From: Undaria pinnatifida
Taxonomy: Eukaryota; Sar; Phaeophyceae; Laminariales; Alariaceae
Length of the DNA stretch: 64,000 nt
Assembly: GCA_012845835.1 (NCBI GenBank)
Contig: JABAKD010000009.1
Span: forward strand, 4,713,324-4,777,323
Reading direction: 5' to 3'
The translations under genes were made by a program, and so were the position numbers. Of the stretch, positions 22,270-34,047 are shown in pieces. The notes under the pieces were generated by a model. It was not told the origin of the DNA, did no database searches, and saw nothing but the letters and a program-made list of their open reading frames with translations. The number at the start of each line of letters is the position of its first letter. Position 1 is the stretch's first letter.

Positions 22270-23640
22270 CACTTTAGGGCTAAGGAGCCCTGTCATCCAG
22301 AAGCCGTTTCAGGCAAAAGGTGCGCCACCCTTCCCAATTCACGCATCCTCAGCCCACCTACCACCAAAAGTGCCACGACGTTGGCACGTCCGCTACTACT
22401 GTTGATACCGCTCCAAGCGCGTGATACTGTATGAGCACGCGCCACGATCGACGTGTCACGTTTTCACCGAAACGGGCTCTGAGTTACGTGGTTTCTTAGC
22501 CCACAACTCGTGTGCATGGGTTTCTTGTTTTGCAGTAGGTAGGGTTCGCTGTATAGCTAGGGGGCATGGAGGTTGCTCATCTGCGAAGAGTCTGTTTTGT
22601 CCAGGTCGATTGTTGGGTTAGGCGTAAAGCTCTTCAAGTAGAGAGTTACAAAACACACACATGTATGTATGGTACACATCCACCGTGTTACCTAGCATGC
22701 GTCCGTAACGTTTTGAGGCTCGTAACCACCGACGAGCTGTAGGACCTTCATCCACCAACCCCCTCCAAAGCAAAACACAGGCCATGACCCAGAGAAGTTC
22801 TCGTGGGCTGGTTGTCAGAAGTAATGGCACAGTGGACTGCACATACCCAAGCGAAGGTGGGAGGGTTACCCACGAGTTTACTACCGAGTTACGAATGATA
22901 CCTAACTCGAAAAGGGCTTCAAACTTGTTTTTGTTGCCGCTGAGAAAACGCACGCCTTGGTTCATGAGTCCCTGACAGCATAATATCATATAGAATACCC
23001 GTCCGTAGCCCTAACGTAGTCCGCATCGGGTCCGACGTCATTAGGTATTTCCTCAGCCGCGGATCCCCGACATCGAAAACGCTACTGCGTGCAACTCCTG
23101 CAGTGGAGTACGCGTGTTCGACCCACGACCATTTGTTTTTCCGGGTCTTGTCACGTGACCAGCCCTATACCTCAACCCAAAATTGAATATCGGCAAAGCT
23201 GAGAGTACAAGCCAATCAACAGAGAGCCAATGGGCTATATTGAAGCACGGCAAAAAAATTCTTTAGAATAAGATTTCCGACTAAAATGGGGTTTTGGTAA
23301 GCTCCGCCACTCAGAAATCGATATTCCATATGAAGTGATATGCTCATGTCAGAACGCGCCGTTTTACCCGATACGATTGTCACGTATATCTTCATATGTA
23401 TCGAAGCACATCAGGTGGATTGGCTCCCATTGCGTGAATCATATCAGTAGACGCATGCTAGATAGACGTTTCAACGCGCAAACGTTTGTGGGGCGCTACA
23501 GAACATTGAAGATGGCTACATGGAGACCATGCCATCTGCAATCATGTCACTATGCATCTCCTACGTCGCCGGTATTTTTGACATGGAAAGAGGCAAGGAT
23601 TTCGACGGCCATGGAGTTGGTCCATTCCATAGATGAGGTA
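22270..23640 (+). repeat. Block D1 (older duplicate of D2)
   Basis: Aligns with 43200-45560 in the same orientation. Shared landmarks are GTGCCACGACGTTGGCAC with GTCCGCTACTACT (about 22369), GCAGTAGGTAGGGTTCG (about 22532), CGTAGTC then CATCGGGTCCGA (about 23015), TACGCGTGTTCGACCCA (about 23109), GTCTTGTCACGTGA (about 23145), and GCGTGAATCATATCAG with CATGCTA (about 23433). A plus-strand frame near 23425-23520 (VNHISRRMLDRRFNAQTFVG) resembles the D2 frame MNHISRHMLHRHFNAQTLVG. The family is unknown. D1 lacks the R1 palindrome that splits D2. Confidence 0.8.
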
Positions 23641-24136
23641 ATTGGAGTCAGGCAATGGGAAACGTCACACATTTCGGCCGGGTGGCGATATTGTTGCGTT
23701 TACCGTCGGATAATGTGCATCGTGAGCGTCAGCGTTTCACCAAGAATAAACGTTGCCACAGAGAGCAAAACAAACCCATAGATAATCATTAAAAATGGGA
23801 GAGACTTGAGAAGTACGCACCATGTCTCCCTCCTTCTTCTCCCTGATTCCGGTTACAATCTGCTCTATATATTTCAGCGGCCACGTTCTCTCCACATTTG
23901 TTTTTGGTCACACGCATGCTCACCTACCGTCTACAACATCGTTTACCCGCAACATGGACCTCCGTTAGTGGCTTGAACTATCGCTATATGGCACATGCTA
24001 CGGAATAGGTTCGCGTTTTTGATCTTGAGGTTCCCTACATGACGATTATGTACCCACAACTGAAACAGCCTGATCCATTTATCACAGAAATCTCAAGTCT
24101 CTTAAGTGAATTGCCCGTTACGTCTTCGGCCAAGCA
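23641..24136. other. Flank 3' of the thioredoxin exon
   Basis: No repeat or protein was recognised. On the minus strand this lies directly downstream of the thioredoxin stop codon and might include its 3' untranslated region. No clear polyadenylation signal was identified. Confidence 0.3.
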
Positions 24137-24288
24137 TTACGCTTTCTGCAGCTTTTCTACGGCGCTTTGAATATGTTTCTTCTCGTAATCAATGACAGGC
24201 TCCATGACTTCCTTCCCGCCTTTGTAGAACCGCAACGCCGGTAGCGCTTGAATTCCCGAATCCGACGAAAGTTCAGACAAAGATTCCT
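24137..24288 (-). CDS. Thioredoxin C-terminal exon (partial gene)
   Basis: The minus-strand frame reads EESLSELSSDSGIQALPALR, then FYKGGKEVMEPVIDY, then EKKHIQSAVEKLQKA and a TAA stop (24139-24137). This is the second half of a thioredoxin fold: the residues before the beta-3 strand, the conserved cis-proline loop (GIQALP), strand beta-4 (LRFYKGG) and the C-terminal helix. The frame is free of stops, unlike the surrounding DNA. A 3' splice-like AG lies at 24290-24289, so 24288 may start a terminal exon. The N-terminal half with the CxxC redox site was not found: upstream (24305-24540) is a dispersed repeat, then R1. It is either the last exon of a split gene whose other exons lie beyond the insertions, or an orphan fragment. 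Thioredoxins reduce disulfides; compartment cannot be inferred. Confidence 0.65.
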
Positions 24289-24304
24289 CTGAGGTGCACA
24301 AAAT

Positions 24305-24540
24305 ATTTCGTAAGGTCGTTCGCGCGTGTTATGTACTTGATCCTCATGAAATGTTGTTGTTGTTGTTTTTCTCACATTAACTCGCATAATCAAGTCTGTG
24401 GTCACAGGACAGGCTCCAGTCACTCTGGAGCTGAGGAATACCCCAGGGAAAAACACACACAACCCAAGGTGGTACACGCATATATCACAGCTGACGCAAT
24501 TCATGTCTCCACCAGAAACATGTTAAAGTGAAGTCGGGAG
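24305..24540 (-). repeat. R2 dispersed repeat, copy 1
   Basis: Matches 63090-63345 in reverse orientation. Shared stretches read, on the minus strand, GAATTGCGTCAGCTGTGATA, GTACCACCTTGGGTTGT, CCTGAGCTCCAGAGTGACTGG and GTGACCACAGACTTGAT. Its last part (24310-24350) also resembles 46850-46890 in the R1 cluster. It sits against the thioredoxin exon. Confidence 0.75.
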
Positions 24541-26159
24541 TCAGACTACGATGTGCCAGGTCCAGGCCGGTGCATACGTCTCAATACTCACGCCTTGAGA
24601 AACCAACTATTTCGATTGCCACCCAAGGAAAACTACCTCGTATGTATTACACGTAGTATCTCTCACTACGCATAGGCACGATAGGCTTAAGTCAAAGGAG
24701 AAAAAGCAAGGTACGGGTCGGTGACTCCCCTGGATGTTGTTAGCGTCAAACGGACCATTACATTTGAAAATCAATATGTGCACTGACAATACAGTAATTA
24801 TCAATTTTTTATATATGATATGGTCAGTATAGAGGGCGAGGGTTACAATAAGTGTTATACAATCACTTGTTATGAATGATGGGCGGGTTGCGAGTGTCTT
24901 TGAAGGTGTATTATTGTACAGCCACTCTGCCTACCTACAGTATACTGTTATGATCCAAGTAGAGGGGGACATGTAGGAAAAAAAAAATTGTTTTAAAGCA
25001 CAGAATAACGACAGTCAGAGTGCGATTATCTTCTATTTCTTTCAAGTACAGGTACAAAAATAAAAATACACCCCATCAGTGCGATTGAAGATTTTGTTGA
25101 AATTCACTTTGCCAGATGCGTGTGATATATCAAATGCATAAAAATACCCTTTAGCTGGGAGATCGAATGTTTTGTCGAAATTCACCTTTGCCAGCTGCGT
25201 GTGATACTCCAACCACGCGTATTACGGGTTGTGTGTCCTCTTTAAAGATATAGACCGGCGACTCCCCTTGCAACTACATACAGTGTAGCTAGCAGGGTCA
25301 ACAGGGTGATGTTAGGCAGTCTGCGCGCGGAAACTACTAAACCCGTTTCACTGAGGGACAAACTCTGACAGCTGTGGAAGTAAATGCATCAGTTTAACAA
25401 GTGAACTCTGTAATTTGAAAACCCTATGAGGGGAGGGCGGAGTTTTTAATGACGTGGGGCCCTGAATTTGACCAAAAGGGGCGGGGGCAGGAGAAAGGGG
25501 GGGGGGAGACGGGTGGGGCAGCTCAATTTGCGCGTAAATTTTAAGGGATAAATCTGACCGTTTTGGAAAGAATGCACAAGATTATCATGGGGAGAGGGGC
25601 TGGACGGGCGTGGCAGCTTATTTTATGCGTGGAAACTATTCATCCGCTATGGGGATAGATGTGACGGTTCCGGAAAAAATGCACCAGTTTATCACGTGTA
25701 TCCTGTAAGTCGAGTAAACAGTGTGAAGAGGGAGGAGTGTTCGAGGGGGTGGGGGTGGGGTGGGTAAGTGGGGAGGTGATGGGGTTGAGGAGGGAGGGGT
25801 TTAAGTCACATAGACGTAGGGGTTTGCTATACGCGTGGTGCTGGATCTATGCTATGGCGCAGGTGGTGGGGAAGGAGGGGGCGTTGGGGGCGGGGGTGTG
25901 GTGGTAATTGCAGCAGCGGCATGGATGGCTCTGAGAAAATAATGAGGTGATATCCAGGGCGTGGAAGTGTTTATTACCCTGGCGGATTTCTAAACTATGT
26001 GGGGCGTGTGATATATATAAATATATCTCTATGGTTAAGTGATACCCATTGGTATTATATACTTACACCCAGTAGTTTAGGAACTACTACTATTCATGGA
26101 ATCTGTGATAGGGTTTTGTTGTTGTCATGACGTACACGTATAATTGGGGTTGATTATGT
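24541..26159 (+). mobile_element. R1 repeat cluster at the left edge of block B
   Basis: 24780-25050 carries the linked segment (GTGCACTGACAATACAGTAA, ATGGTCAGTATAGAGGG). Two successive R1 tips follow (about 25060 and 25147), then one long arm: GGTGATGTTAGGCAGTC (25306), CTGACAGCTGTGGAAG, GGAGGGCGGAGTTTTTAATG (25431), G-rich tracts, ACGCGTGGTGCTGGATC (25832), ATTGCAGCAGCGGCATGGAT (about 25907) and GGCGGATTTCTAAAC (about 25983). This arm mirrors, in reverse, the arm at 15444-16215. No coding capacity was recognised. Confidence 0.75.
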
Positions 26160-27465
26160 GTCTGGTATAAAACATCGGAAGGACTGCAGAAACGGATTGA
26201 GGAGGCACTAGAATCCACGAAGAAATAAATGGAGAGTGGCAGCCAAAGTGAAAAAATGCGCAGTATTTGTTCGTAACGAAGATAAGGTTAATGTGACACA
26301 TTTCGAATGGAAGTTTGGGAGAAGATGAATTGCCGATCGTAGACCAGTAGTATGTACCTTAGCGTAGAGATCTTGAAGGATTGCCCTTGGTATACACCCA
26401 AAAAGAATGCAATCGAAAACGGTTAATCACAAATAGGCAAGATGGATGCGATGCTAACAGACCCGGACGATACCACCCAGTTTGAAATATGCATTCGATT
26501 GATTGTGATCGTACCAGAACTGAGAGCATGCAGAACAAGTATGGGAAGGGAACTCGAAATTCGTTGACAACTGGAGACAGAGCAGATGGCACCAGCAAAA
26601 ACATATGCTAGGATGATCAAGTACGACGAGTGATATACTATTAGGACCATACCAAGGAATGTACATATTTTAAAGAAAAAATGGAGATGTGAGAATGTTG
26701 ATATTTTTTTTGAAAGTATGGAATATGCCAGAAACAAGGTTATCCGCCATGATTGATAGAGCTTTGTAGAAGTAAGTACCAAAAGGGTCGGCACGAACAA
26801 AGCTGGATAACGTGGTAATGGAGATACAGAAAGTTTAGGGAAGAGACTAGGAAGATGTACTATGTATAAACAAGGGTGACGGGTACACAACTGAACTACA
26901 AACGATAATAGTAAAAGAAACGCTGACGCTAATAAAGGCGGTGGAAGAAGAGCAGCACATAGATATTTTCAGGCCGTTGAGGGAAGAACTTTGAGTGCGA
27001 AAGTATCGGCACTGCCCAAGGGTCACAGCGAAAAAGCTGAAAATGCGATTTTCTGTAATGGACTTGGACTTGCCAGAACGAAGAATTAAACATTCTAGTC
27101 GTCGGGAGGAGGAGAACATGCCTACGATAATGTGCCCGTGTGGCCCACAACTAGATAGTAGGACTCACATAGTAAGGGGATGTAAAATATACAAAGAAGA
27201 ACGGAATGTTTTAATCGAAGGCATGACGAAATTGGACGTATGTGACATTTGAAAAGTTTCGAAGACCAGAGAGAAGCAAGGAAGCGATCGCTATCCTTAG
27301 AGATATGTTGTGGACGCGGACGGCGAAACAGGACGAGTATAGGATAGACAAACAGGTTGTGTAGTTTACGAAGGAATCGTAATGAGCGCCCAAAATTTAG
27401 AGGTATTGCTATAAAGAATATAGGAAGAAAGGGGTGCGTGGTCAATGGTTAACCGACTAGGCAAG
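26160..27465 (+). mobile_element. LINE-1 reverse transcriptase C-terminal part, block B
   Basis: A diverged copy of the A and C elements starting at the same internal break. It reads AAKVKKCAVFVRNEDKVNVT (about 26238-26297), then HFEWKFG, EILKDCPWYT (about 26368), EYGKGTRNSLTTGDRADGTS-like decayed text in shifted frames, LPERRIKHSSRREEENMP (27069-27122), CPCGPQLDSRTHIVRGCKIY (27135-27194) and EERNVLIEGMTKLDVCDI (to 27249). The C-x-C-x-H-x-C knuckle is intact by residue. Stops and frameshifts elsewhere make it inactive. Confidence 0.87.
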
Positions 27466-29310
27466 TATCAAATAAGCACGCCCCCGCGCCCCGTACTGGG
27501 TTTTTTCCTATTCTCTGGGGTTGGTGCCGTTTGTCAACGACGATGAAAGTTTCGTTTCGCACTACGTGAGCTAGACAATCAGCGAACTGTCTATGATTGT
27601 CGACTTATTATCTTTGCGGTAACCGAAATTGCGATCGAGTTTCATCGAGTATGACGTGGACAACCTTGGCGCGGCGCAGGAGCGTGGGTATCGGGAAATG
27701 TGCATGGGGTAAACCACTCGAAAGGCAAATAAATGCTATTCGATTGCCTGGTAAAAAAAGTAACATCACAAGACGGTTGGAAATATTAGAAAGTAGTATC
27801 CTTACAAAGGAAGGTTCACACAGGAAAGGAAGGTTCACACAGGATGCCCTAGTCCGCCTGAAGAGTGGCTGTTAGTAGGACGGAGCCCACCCTTCATGCG
27901 GTTCACCGAACATCTCACTGAGGTTTTCGCGCTTGGTGAACGCGATGTCGGCTTTGTTAGAGATAACTCAGTGAGCTCCACCCCAGCGTTTAAGGGGTAC
28001 CGGGCTATATGATCATATGGCCGTGGCTAGGAACGGAAATAGTGCCCAAATATACCGGGTATAATACGAGCTGAATAAGTGGACACCTATAACAATCTGA
28101 AGACAGTAGTATCAGAGCACACAAAAATTGGTATCATAGTATGCGAAGAACGATGCGTACATGCGTTCTCGCAATCGGTTTTTTGAGCATTGCTGTCGAT
28201 GGAAATACTTCGACGTTATTCGCCCCTTTCGTATCTCGATGGGGTTCGTCTTGCTTCCATAATTACGGTCGACCTCAGTTAGTTTCAAGGAAACGGGCAA
28301 ACATCCCGGGTTCAGCACTGGCACGGTACCTACTGGCAGAAGACGCGCGCTACCATAGAGGTAGAACTACTAGGCTGAGGCGTTTTGCGACTGACGCTGT
28401 GGTTGGTCCCAAATTCATCGGAATTCCCATTTTTTTATGTAGAATCCGTTTGTTTCTATATATAGCTATTTTTCGACGTGGGTTTGCTTATCGGGTAGAA
28501 CTGTATTAGTTTACACTGGAGTTTCTTGGTGTGGTCGAGATACCCACTAGTGAGGAGATGGGGTAAAAAAAGCGGTGCAACCGTACTGTGGTCCTCACCA
28601 GAGGCTAAATATTTTTGTCAATGCAGACTTTTTGCTGGCCGTGGGAGAGGTGCACACATTTGAGGCATAGCCGTTTAGATTTGTAGGTACCTATGACCCC
28701 CCGCATCTTTAGCATGGCGCGACAGAGCACGTGAGGAGGTTTCCCTGATCACTTGAACATCGTGTGCACCCAGCGCCAAGCGCTGTTCGGCAAACCGCGG
28801 AAAGGAAGAACCGCATGCTACTGAGGACCACTCGTGAGGCGAACTTCCGCACCTTGTGCGATCGATCTCTCTTGCATACGCGAAGGAAGTGTTTTGATTG
28901 GGGTGACTCGTGATACTTTGTCAACACGTGCAGAGACAGCAACGAGGATCTCTTTTAGGCCCACGTGTTTCTACAACTTTAAGACGTTCCAACAAAGCTA
29001 CATCCGCATTGCTTGAGCGCTTCTTGGTTTCAGGAAAAGCTTTTTCACGAAAGATGGAAAATGCTTGTGATGTTACGTCAGAAAGTAAACAATACGGTTC
29101 GGTCGAACTTCTACAAACGCGTCCGCCGTTCGTACGATAACCTTAACAGTCATATTATGCCGGAGTATGAGTGGTCTAAGTTTGGCAGTTCAAGTGACGG
29201 TCCGATTCAAAAATACTGCACGTATTCTCTCCCTATCTTTTGGTAATACCTTCACTACTTCCTCTTTGACTATATTTATATATGGTCCTCAAACTACTCA
29301 CCCCTGCGTT
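27466..29310. other. Unknown module U1, block B
   Basis: A diverged, shorter counterpart of 5633-7400. Shared landmarks are CGCCTGAAGAGTGGCTGTTA (27856-27875) with AGGACGGAGCCCACCC, and GGTTCACCGAACATCTCACT. The best protein-like stretch is 28910-29246, described with the block A copy: LERFLVSGKAFSRKMENACD, then in the next frame YKRVRRSYDNLNSHIMPEYE. Similarity to A and C stops near 29310, where the satellite-like sequence begins. Confidence 0.5.
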
Positions 29311-29439
29311 GCGATTGATGGGGTGAAGTATCTCAGCGGGGGTGATGTTTTGAAAGAGAGGGTGGAAATTTTGATCGAGAATGTTGTGCTTCAATGTCAG
29401 ATTTTCCAGGATAACCGTACGTACATCACTCGCAAAGGA

Positions 29440-31100
29440 CGGCAGATCCTGGCTTCAACAGGGCTACATCACCCCTGTTTCTAAACCTAAAGGTGTGATT
29501 CATTATTCACCATCAGCTTCAATCTTGAGAGTGTCCTGATTTCAATTGTCTAACGTTTCACGGGAGGGGCTATATCACCCTTGATATGTACATGGTACAT
29601 GAGCTGGCTATAGTTCAAGAGTTTAAGGGAATGATAATCATTAATCGTCAAGCATTTAAAGGTAAACAAGTATTTCGGGAGGGGGGGCGGGACCCTTCCT
29701 TGATGTATGTACCTATGTCACTCATGGTATGTTCCTTTCCTTAATAGCTGGTGTCAAGCGTTTTAGGAAGTGTTATAGCACCCTTGGAATAGATATATGG
29801 CAGATCAGCGGGGCTATCGTAAAAAGAGCTAGTAGGTAGTTCGAACAACCAAGCGTTTTATGGAGGGGTGGGGGTGGAGTAGTGTGGCGGGGTTGAGGAT
29901 ATGGCACCCTTTCGATGGCGGCTATTATTACATTTGAAAATGACGTTCAAATTGTGGTTTTCGAAACAGTCGGGTTTTTTTTGGATTTGATTCAAGTGTT
30001 TGGGCAAGCCATGTTACCCTCGCCATATTTATGTGGTATATCAACGGGATATCGTCGTGCGTTCCTTTCGGTTGTATCACTCGACAAACGTTTATTACCC
30101 ATTTGGTTTCATCACCCTTGATGTATATATTTGGTATATCAACGAGCAAATGTGAAGCGGTATATTATGTAGATTTTTACGTTGGGTGGGTTGAATGGGC
30201 AAACGTTTCAGGGAGGGGAAGATAACAATACTTCAGGGGGGGTATAACCCTCGATGTAGTGAATTTTCCTCTGTTGTTGAAAATTGTATCAACCTTGATG
30301 TAGTACCTATCATTCCGTCCGTATCATACGCATGTACATCATTGACTATCGCTCAAAACGTTTCCCGTAGTAGTTGGTCTCAAGTGCTGCAGGGAGGGGC
30401 ATCACAATCTTCATGTAGTATCTGCTATATTACCCTCGTTATACTACCTGCATAATCCGTTGAGTGGTACCTACGTGATAATCAAGCAGTCAAGGGAAAT
30501 CCTCGTAAGAGTTAGCGTCAAGGGGTCGACATGATACGGTGTATCGGGTGGGGGGGGGCGGTGGGTTGCATCACTCTTGATACCGGGGTTGTGTGGAGGC
30601 TACCTCATCCCTTGTACGGTGTATAAGGACCGTTGACAACAAAAAAAAGGGATATATTTCGCGTTTGAAACACGCGATCATCTGGCCGTTGAAGTTTGCG
30701 GACGAAAAAATTTCATAGGGGCTTATTTTGCAAAGAAAGGGGGGGGTACTATTTTTCTAGATGGTTCGGATATTGTAGGGTGGTTGGTACTTTGAAGGTG
30801 GGGGCGATATATTTTAGAGAGGGTTGATATGCTTCAAGGGTACCATATCATATATATCATCGGGGGGAATTATATTTTTTCAAGTTAATAAATAAATTTT
30901 GGAAGAGATGGTAATTGGAATTGGGGTATAACCCGTGATACAGTGTCGCCCTTTTTTCAGTGTATCGGGAAAGGGGGGGGGGTGGCCTTTTAAGAAGTAA
31001 AAAAGTGTATCAGGATAGGGGCTATATCTAAAATGCAAAATTATAAGCGGGGGAGCTATTTCAACCTTTGCACAGTGTATCGCCGGAAAGATGGGGGGTG
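29440..31100 (+). repeat. Degenerate G-rich satellite array
   Basis: Irregular units of roughly 100-130 bp repeat the elements (A/T)CGTTT(C/T)AxGGGAGGGG, then (C/T)TATATCACCCTTGATGTA, then TGGTATATCAACGGG. Examples lie near 29561, 29683, 29770, 29868, 30040, 30118, 30209 and 30382. From about 30530 the units become shorter and G-richer (GTGTATCGGGxxGGGGG) and continue, with similar text again at 31440-31680. The array stands where A and C carry the end of U1 and the minus-strand LINE-1. Open frames inside are incidental. Confidence 0.7.
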
Positions 31101-31106
31101 TATATC

Positions 31107-31424
31107 ATTCTAGCCCGTCGCCCCGGTGGCGTATCAGGTTATCCTTGAGCCTAGTATAGGTCAGTTTCGTGAGTTCGAGCCCCGCCGAGTGCATGCTCGT
31201 CTAAATTCATTGGGACTTTTGCTTGTGCACAAGTAGACTTGCGGAAAGCGCGAGAGCGTGAGTTAGCAACAGTCGATGAAAAATCGACGAGCAGTGGGAT
31301 TGCTGAACCCTATGCGCGGAAAATAATGGAAGGCAAGAACCAAGGGGGAGAAGGGTCGACACCTGTGACCACGGCTTGTCAAGAAGCTAGAAAGTGAAGA
31401 GAGTGAGAAAAAAAAAAAAAAAAC
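31107..31424 (+). mobile_element. tRNA-derived SINE with A and B boxes and poly(A) tail
   Basis: The head carries an RNA polymerase III internal promoter: A box TGGCGTATCAGG (31127-31138), one mismatch from TRGCNNAGYNGG, and B box AGTTCGAGCCC (31172-31182), 45 bp apart as in a tRNA. The body includes CGCGAGAGCGTGAGTTAGCA (about 31248), GTGGGATTGCTGAACCCTAT (about 31294) and ACCACGGCTTGTC (31369). It ends in a run of about 16 A (31409-31424). A second copy starts at 63722 and a 5'-truncated one lies at 16636-16800. A tRNA gene is excluded because the acceptor ends do not pair and the body is long. Confidence 0.85.
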
Positions 31425-31689
31425 ATTGCTGACAACATACAAGGGGGACCAAAACCACCTTCGAACCCTACGTAATATGGCCCCTGTTTGAGTGGATGTG
31501 GGGAGGGGGGTAAATTTTTAAGGAACGAAATTTTCCACAGAGGGGCGATTTTGTCAAAGACGGGTGACCCGGTATTTTAGGGGGGGTGATATTTTGATGT
31601 TCCGATCGATATATTTCAATGGAGGGTAATGTGCTCCATAGGTTGTTATTAATAGGGGGGAGGGTGTGTGTGGAAACGATAAATGATTT

Positions 31690-32940
31690 TACCTGCAATC
31701 AAAATGCAGATGCCCAATATTATCGAAGGCACATGTGCGTACGTACACATAGTATATTCCACGACTACAAGTAGTACGGCAGTAAACACGGGTGGGTGTA
31801 GTCGTACTAAACACAATGTGACTGTGGCCAGGATTATACTTGGGACGTGCGGCGGTGCGCTAGCGCACGCGTTTCGCTCATTCCTCTTCGCGCATCACAT
31901 CCGGAGTCAATGTACGGCTTGCGGCACCCCTGGTTTCTCTGTGCGGCACCTTCTTCCGATTTATAGAAAAATACGCTCATGACGCTCCCTTTTCGCCGTA
32001 GACATCATTTTTGTTTTGGCGTACTCGTAGTCGAAAGTTTCTTTCCTCCATTCGCGATATGTGAGGATATTTATGGTTCGTTTTGCCGTAGCCGAGTTCT
32101 TTCTTGGGCTGTTTTCTTATCGGCAAAAATAGTTTCACGCTGGTTTTCGATGCGGGAGCATTTTTAACCGTAGAATAGCATGACGTATCGTCTTTGTCAT
32201 GGCAGTTGAATCTCGTAAAGCACCGCGTTTACCATATATATATATATATATATATTCCCGGCGCTTGCCACGCCGACTGCAAAGTTTAACCAGTCATCAT
32301 TCATTAGGTATAGGAAAGGGTCAAACATGGGGTATGGGAAGTGGATGCTTCGAGGGTGCCACAAACTGCTGGCACTGTTGTTGCTTAACACCGCGCAAAG
32401 CGTGTCAGCATTTCTCTTGTTATGACTCTGTCATCTTGACTCTCTCTCAACGTTTCTCTTAAGAGAGCTGCGCTTGTCTTTTTCTTGGGTATCGGATAAA
32501 TACGATTGGCTGCTTGAGCTATGCTCGCCCGGACCCATGTCCTCATCCACGACCATTTCACTTTGGGGAAAGTTTTTCTTTCATTTGCCGTTATCCGTTT
32601 TGTAGTTGTCTTCGTACCTCACATATTTTTCGACAACGAATTAAAGCGTTTCTATACACAAAAAACACCCAGATGTCCGCCTACAACCAGAAGGCAAAAT
32701 GAACGAGTAATATCATCATTTTAAGTATTTTTGGGCACTATTTACGCATATAGTAACAAGTGTTGGACTGGTTGCGTAATGCAAGGCCAAAAAACTTACC
32801 GGGAGCGTAAGTTTAATCCTAGTGTTGGTGATATCATTTTTTCCCGCGAGATATATACAAAAAAGAAGGAAATCGGTAGGCAGAATCTGTTTGTATGGTT
32901 ACTGGCAAGGGGACTCCCCATCCATCTCTAAAGAGTAACT
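31690..32940 (-). pseudogene. Unknown module U2, block B
   Basis: A diverged copy of U2. Minus-strand reading from about 32700 gives VVGGHLGVF, KTTTKRITANERKTFPK, then WVRASIAQAANRIYPI. A piece at 32391-32197 reads SNNSASSLWHPRSIHFPYPM. Further down, around 32060-31860, frames related to the block A DYEYGETK piece appear with shifts. A TA microsatellite interrupts it at 32233-32255. Function unknown; inactive. Confidence 0.45.
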
Positions 32941-33846
32941 TCAAACCGCAAGCTGTGGCTCCGTCATACCCTATCAACGACCTACGCCGAATTTCCAGGT
33001 CAGAAAGGCTACAAATTCAGAACTACAAGAAAAAAACTGAAAATATGTATCTCAATATCCTGGACTCCCTCCAAACCAAGACATGATCTCAAACGTAAAC
33101 ATACCACTGCATGAATCCGCCTTTCCTCGCCCGATCTTCAACCGCAGCGCCTTGAATTCTTTCGATATTCGCCCACCTGGGTACAGGAACACGCCCGACA
33201 CCGGTTCCCAGTTGCTCGCCGTCTCTTCCAACTTTTCCCAGGCCAGGTTCGACGACGATCGTCGTCGTCACCGGGCAGGGGTTTCGGCAACACTGCCGCA
33301 TTCCACGGTAGGCGAGTAGTGTCGGATGAGGGATTTCCCCGCACCACCCTTGCATCGCGATGTAGCCAAACGACCATGTGCTCCACGCGTGCAGATGGGT
33401 CGTGCTGAATCGCGAGACTGAATACTTCATGTTCCTTGCGACAAACAATATCGCGCGACATCTTGGAACATTTCGCTGGGAAACCATGGTCGACAGCGTC
33501 ATCGATCAACACCTCAAACACGCCCACACGATCTTGTAAGCTCATGGGTGGTTGAGACCACAACGTCAGCGTGACGTCATCATCCACCGCACCAGTCGAA
33601 TCGACGCCCGGGCCGAACGTCGGGATAGCAACCGCCACTTGCAGCACAGCACCATCGTTGGCCTCACCCATAGACTGAGCTGTAACGTCCACCCCAACTC
33701 CAACTTGACGTCTACACGCTCTCCGTAAAGATGCCTCGAGCTGCGTCACGACGTCGATGTCGCGTTTCTTCTCCCATATGCCTCTACTACCTGATGATTA
33801 CCACATCGCCTCCCCGGGCGGAGGTGATCCAGAGCACGGTAAACGG

Positions 33847-34047
33847 TTACGGTCCCCATGGGGTATCATTGATACCGTAGAGTGGACACGATTGCGTCTG
33901 AATATCACCCTCCTGGATCAATGGCGTCACCACACACGCTTGCCCCACAGACGCCTTTGTTACCGCAGATTGCGTCACTCTCAGCTGACCCCGCACACCC
34001 TCTACCCTTTCCTCGGCCAATGTTGTAATACTTGAACCAGAATCCAT
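33847..34047 (-). pseudogene. Retroviral-type aspartic protease remnant, block B
   Basis: The minus-strand frame begins MDSGSSITTLAEERVEGVRG. The DSG triad is the catalytic aspartate motif of retropepsins, here in a Ty3-like context between gag-like and linker sequences. The frame runs on through RVTQSAVTKASVGQACVVT to a stop. The C-terminal half of the protease continues in shifted frames toward 33750. The block C copy (56606-56388) reads MDSGSGITTWEEEKVEGVRG. Confidence 0.7.

Noticed and set aside
26423-26890. 155-codon minus-strand frame in block B
   Set aside because: It is the antisense shadow of the plus-strand LINE-1 thumb and C-terminal region.
31120-31192. A tRNA gene at the SINE head
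   Set aside because: The A and B boxes fit, but the acceptor ends do not pair, the sequence continues into a SINE body with poly(A), and a second copy has a decayed B box.
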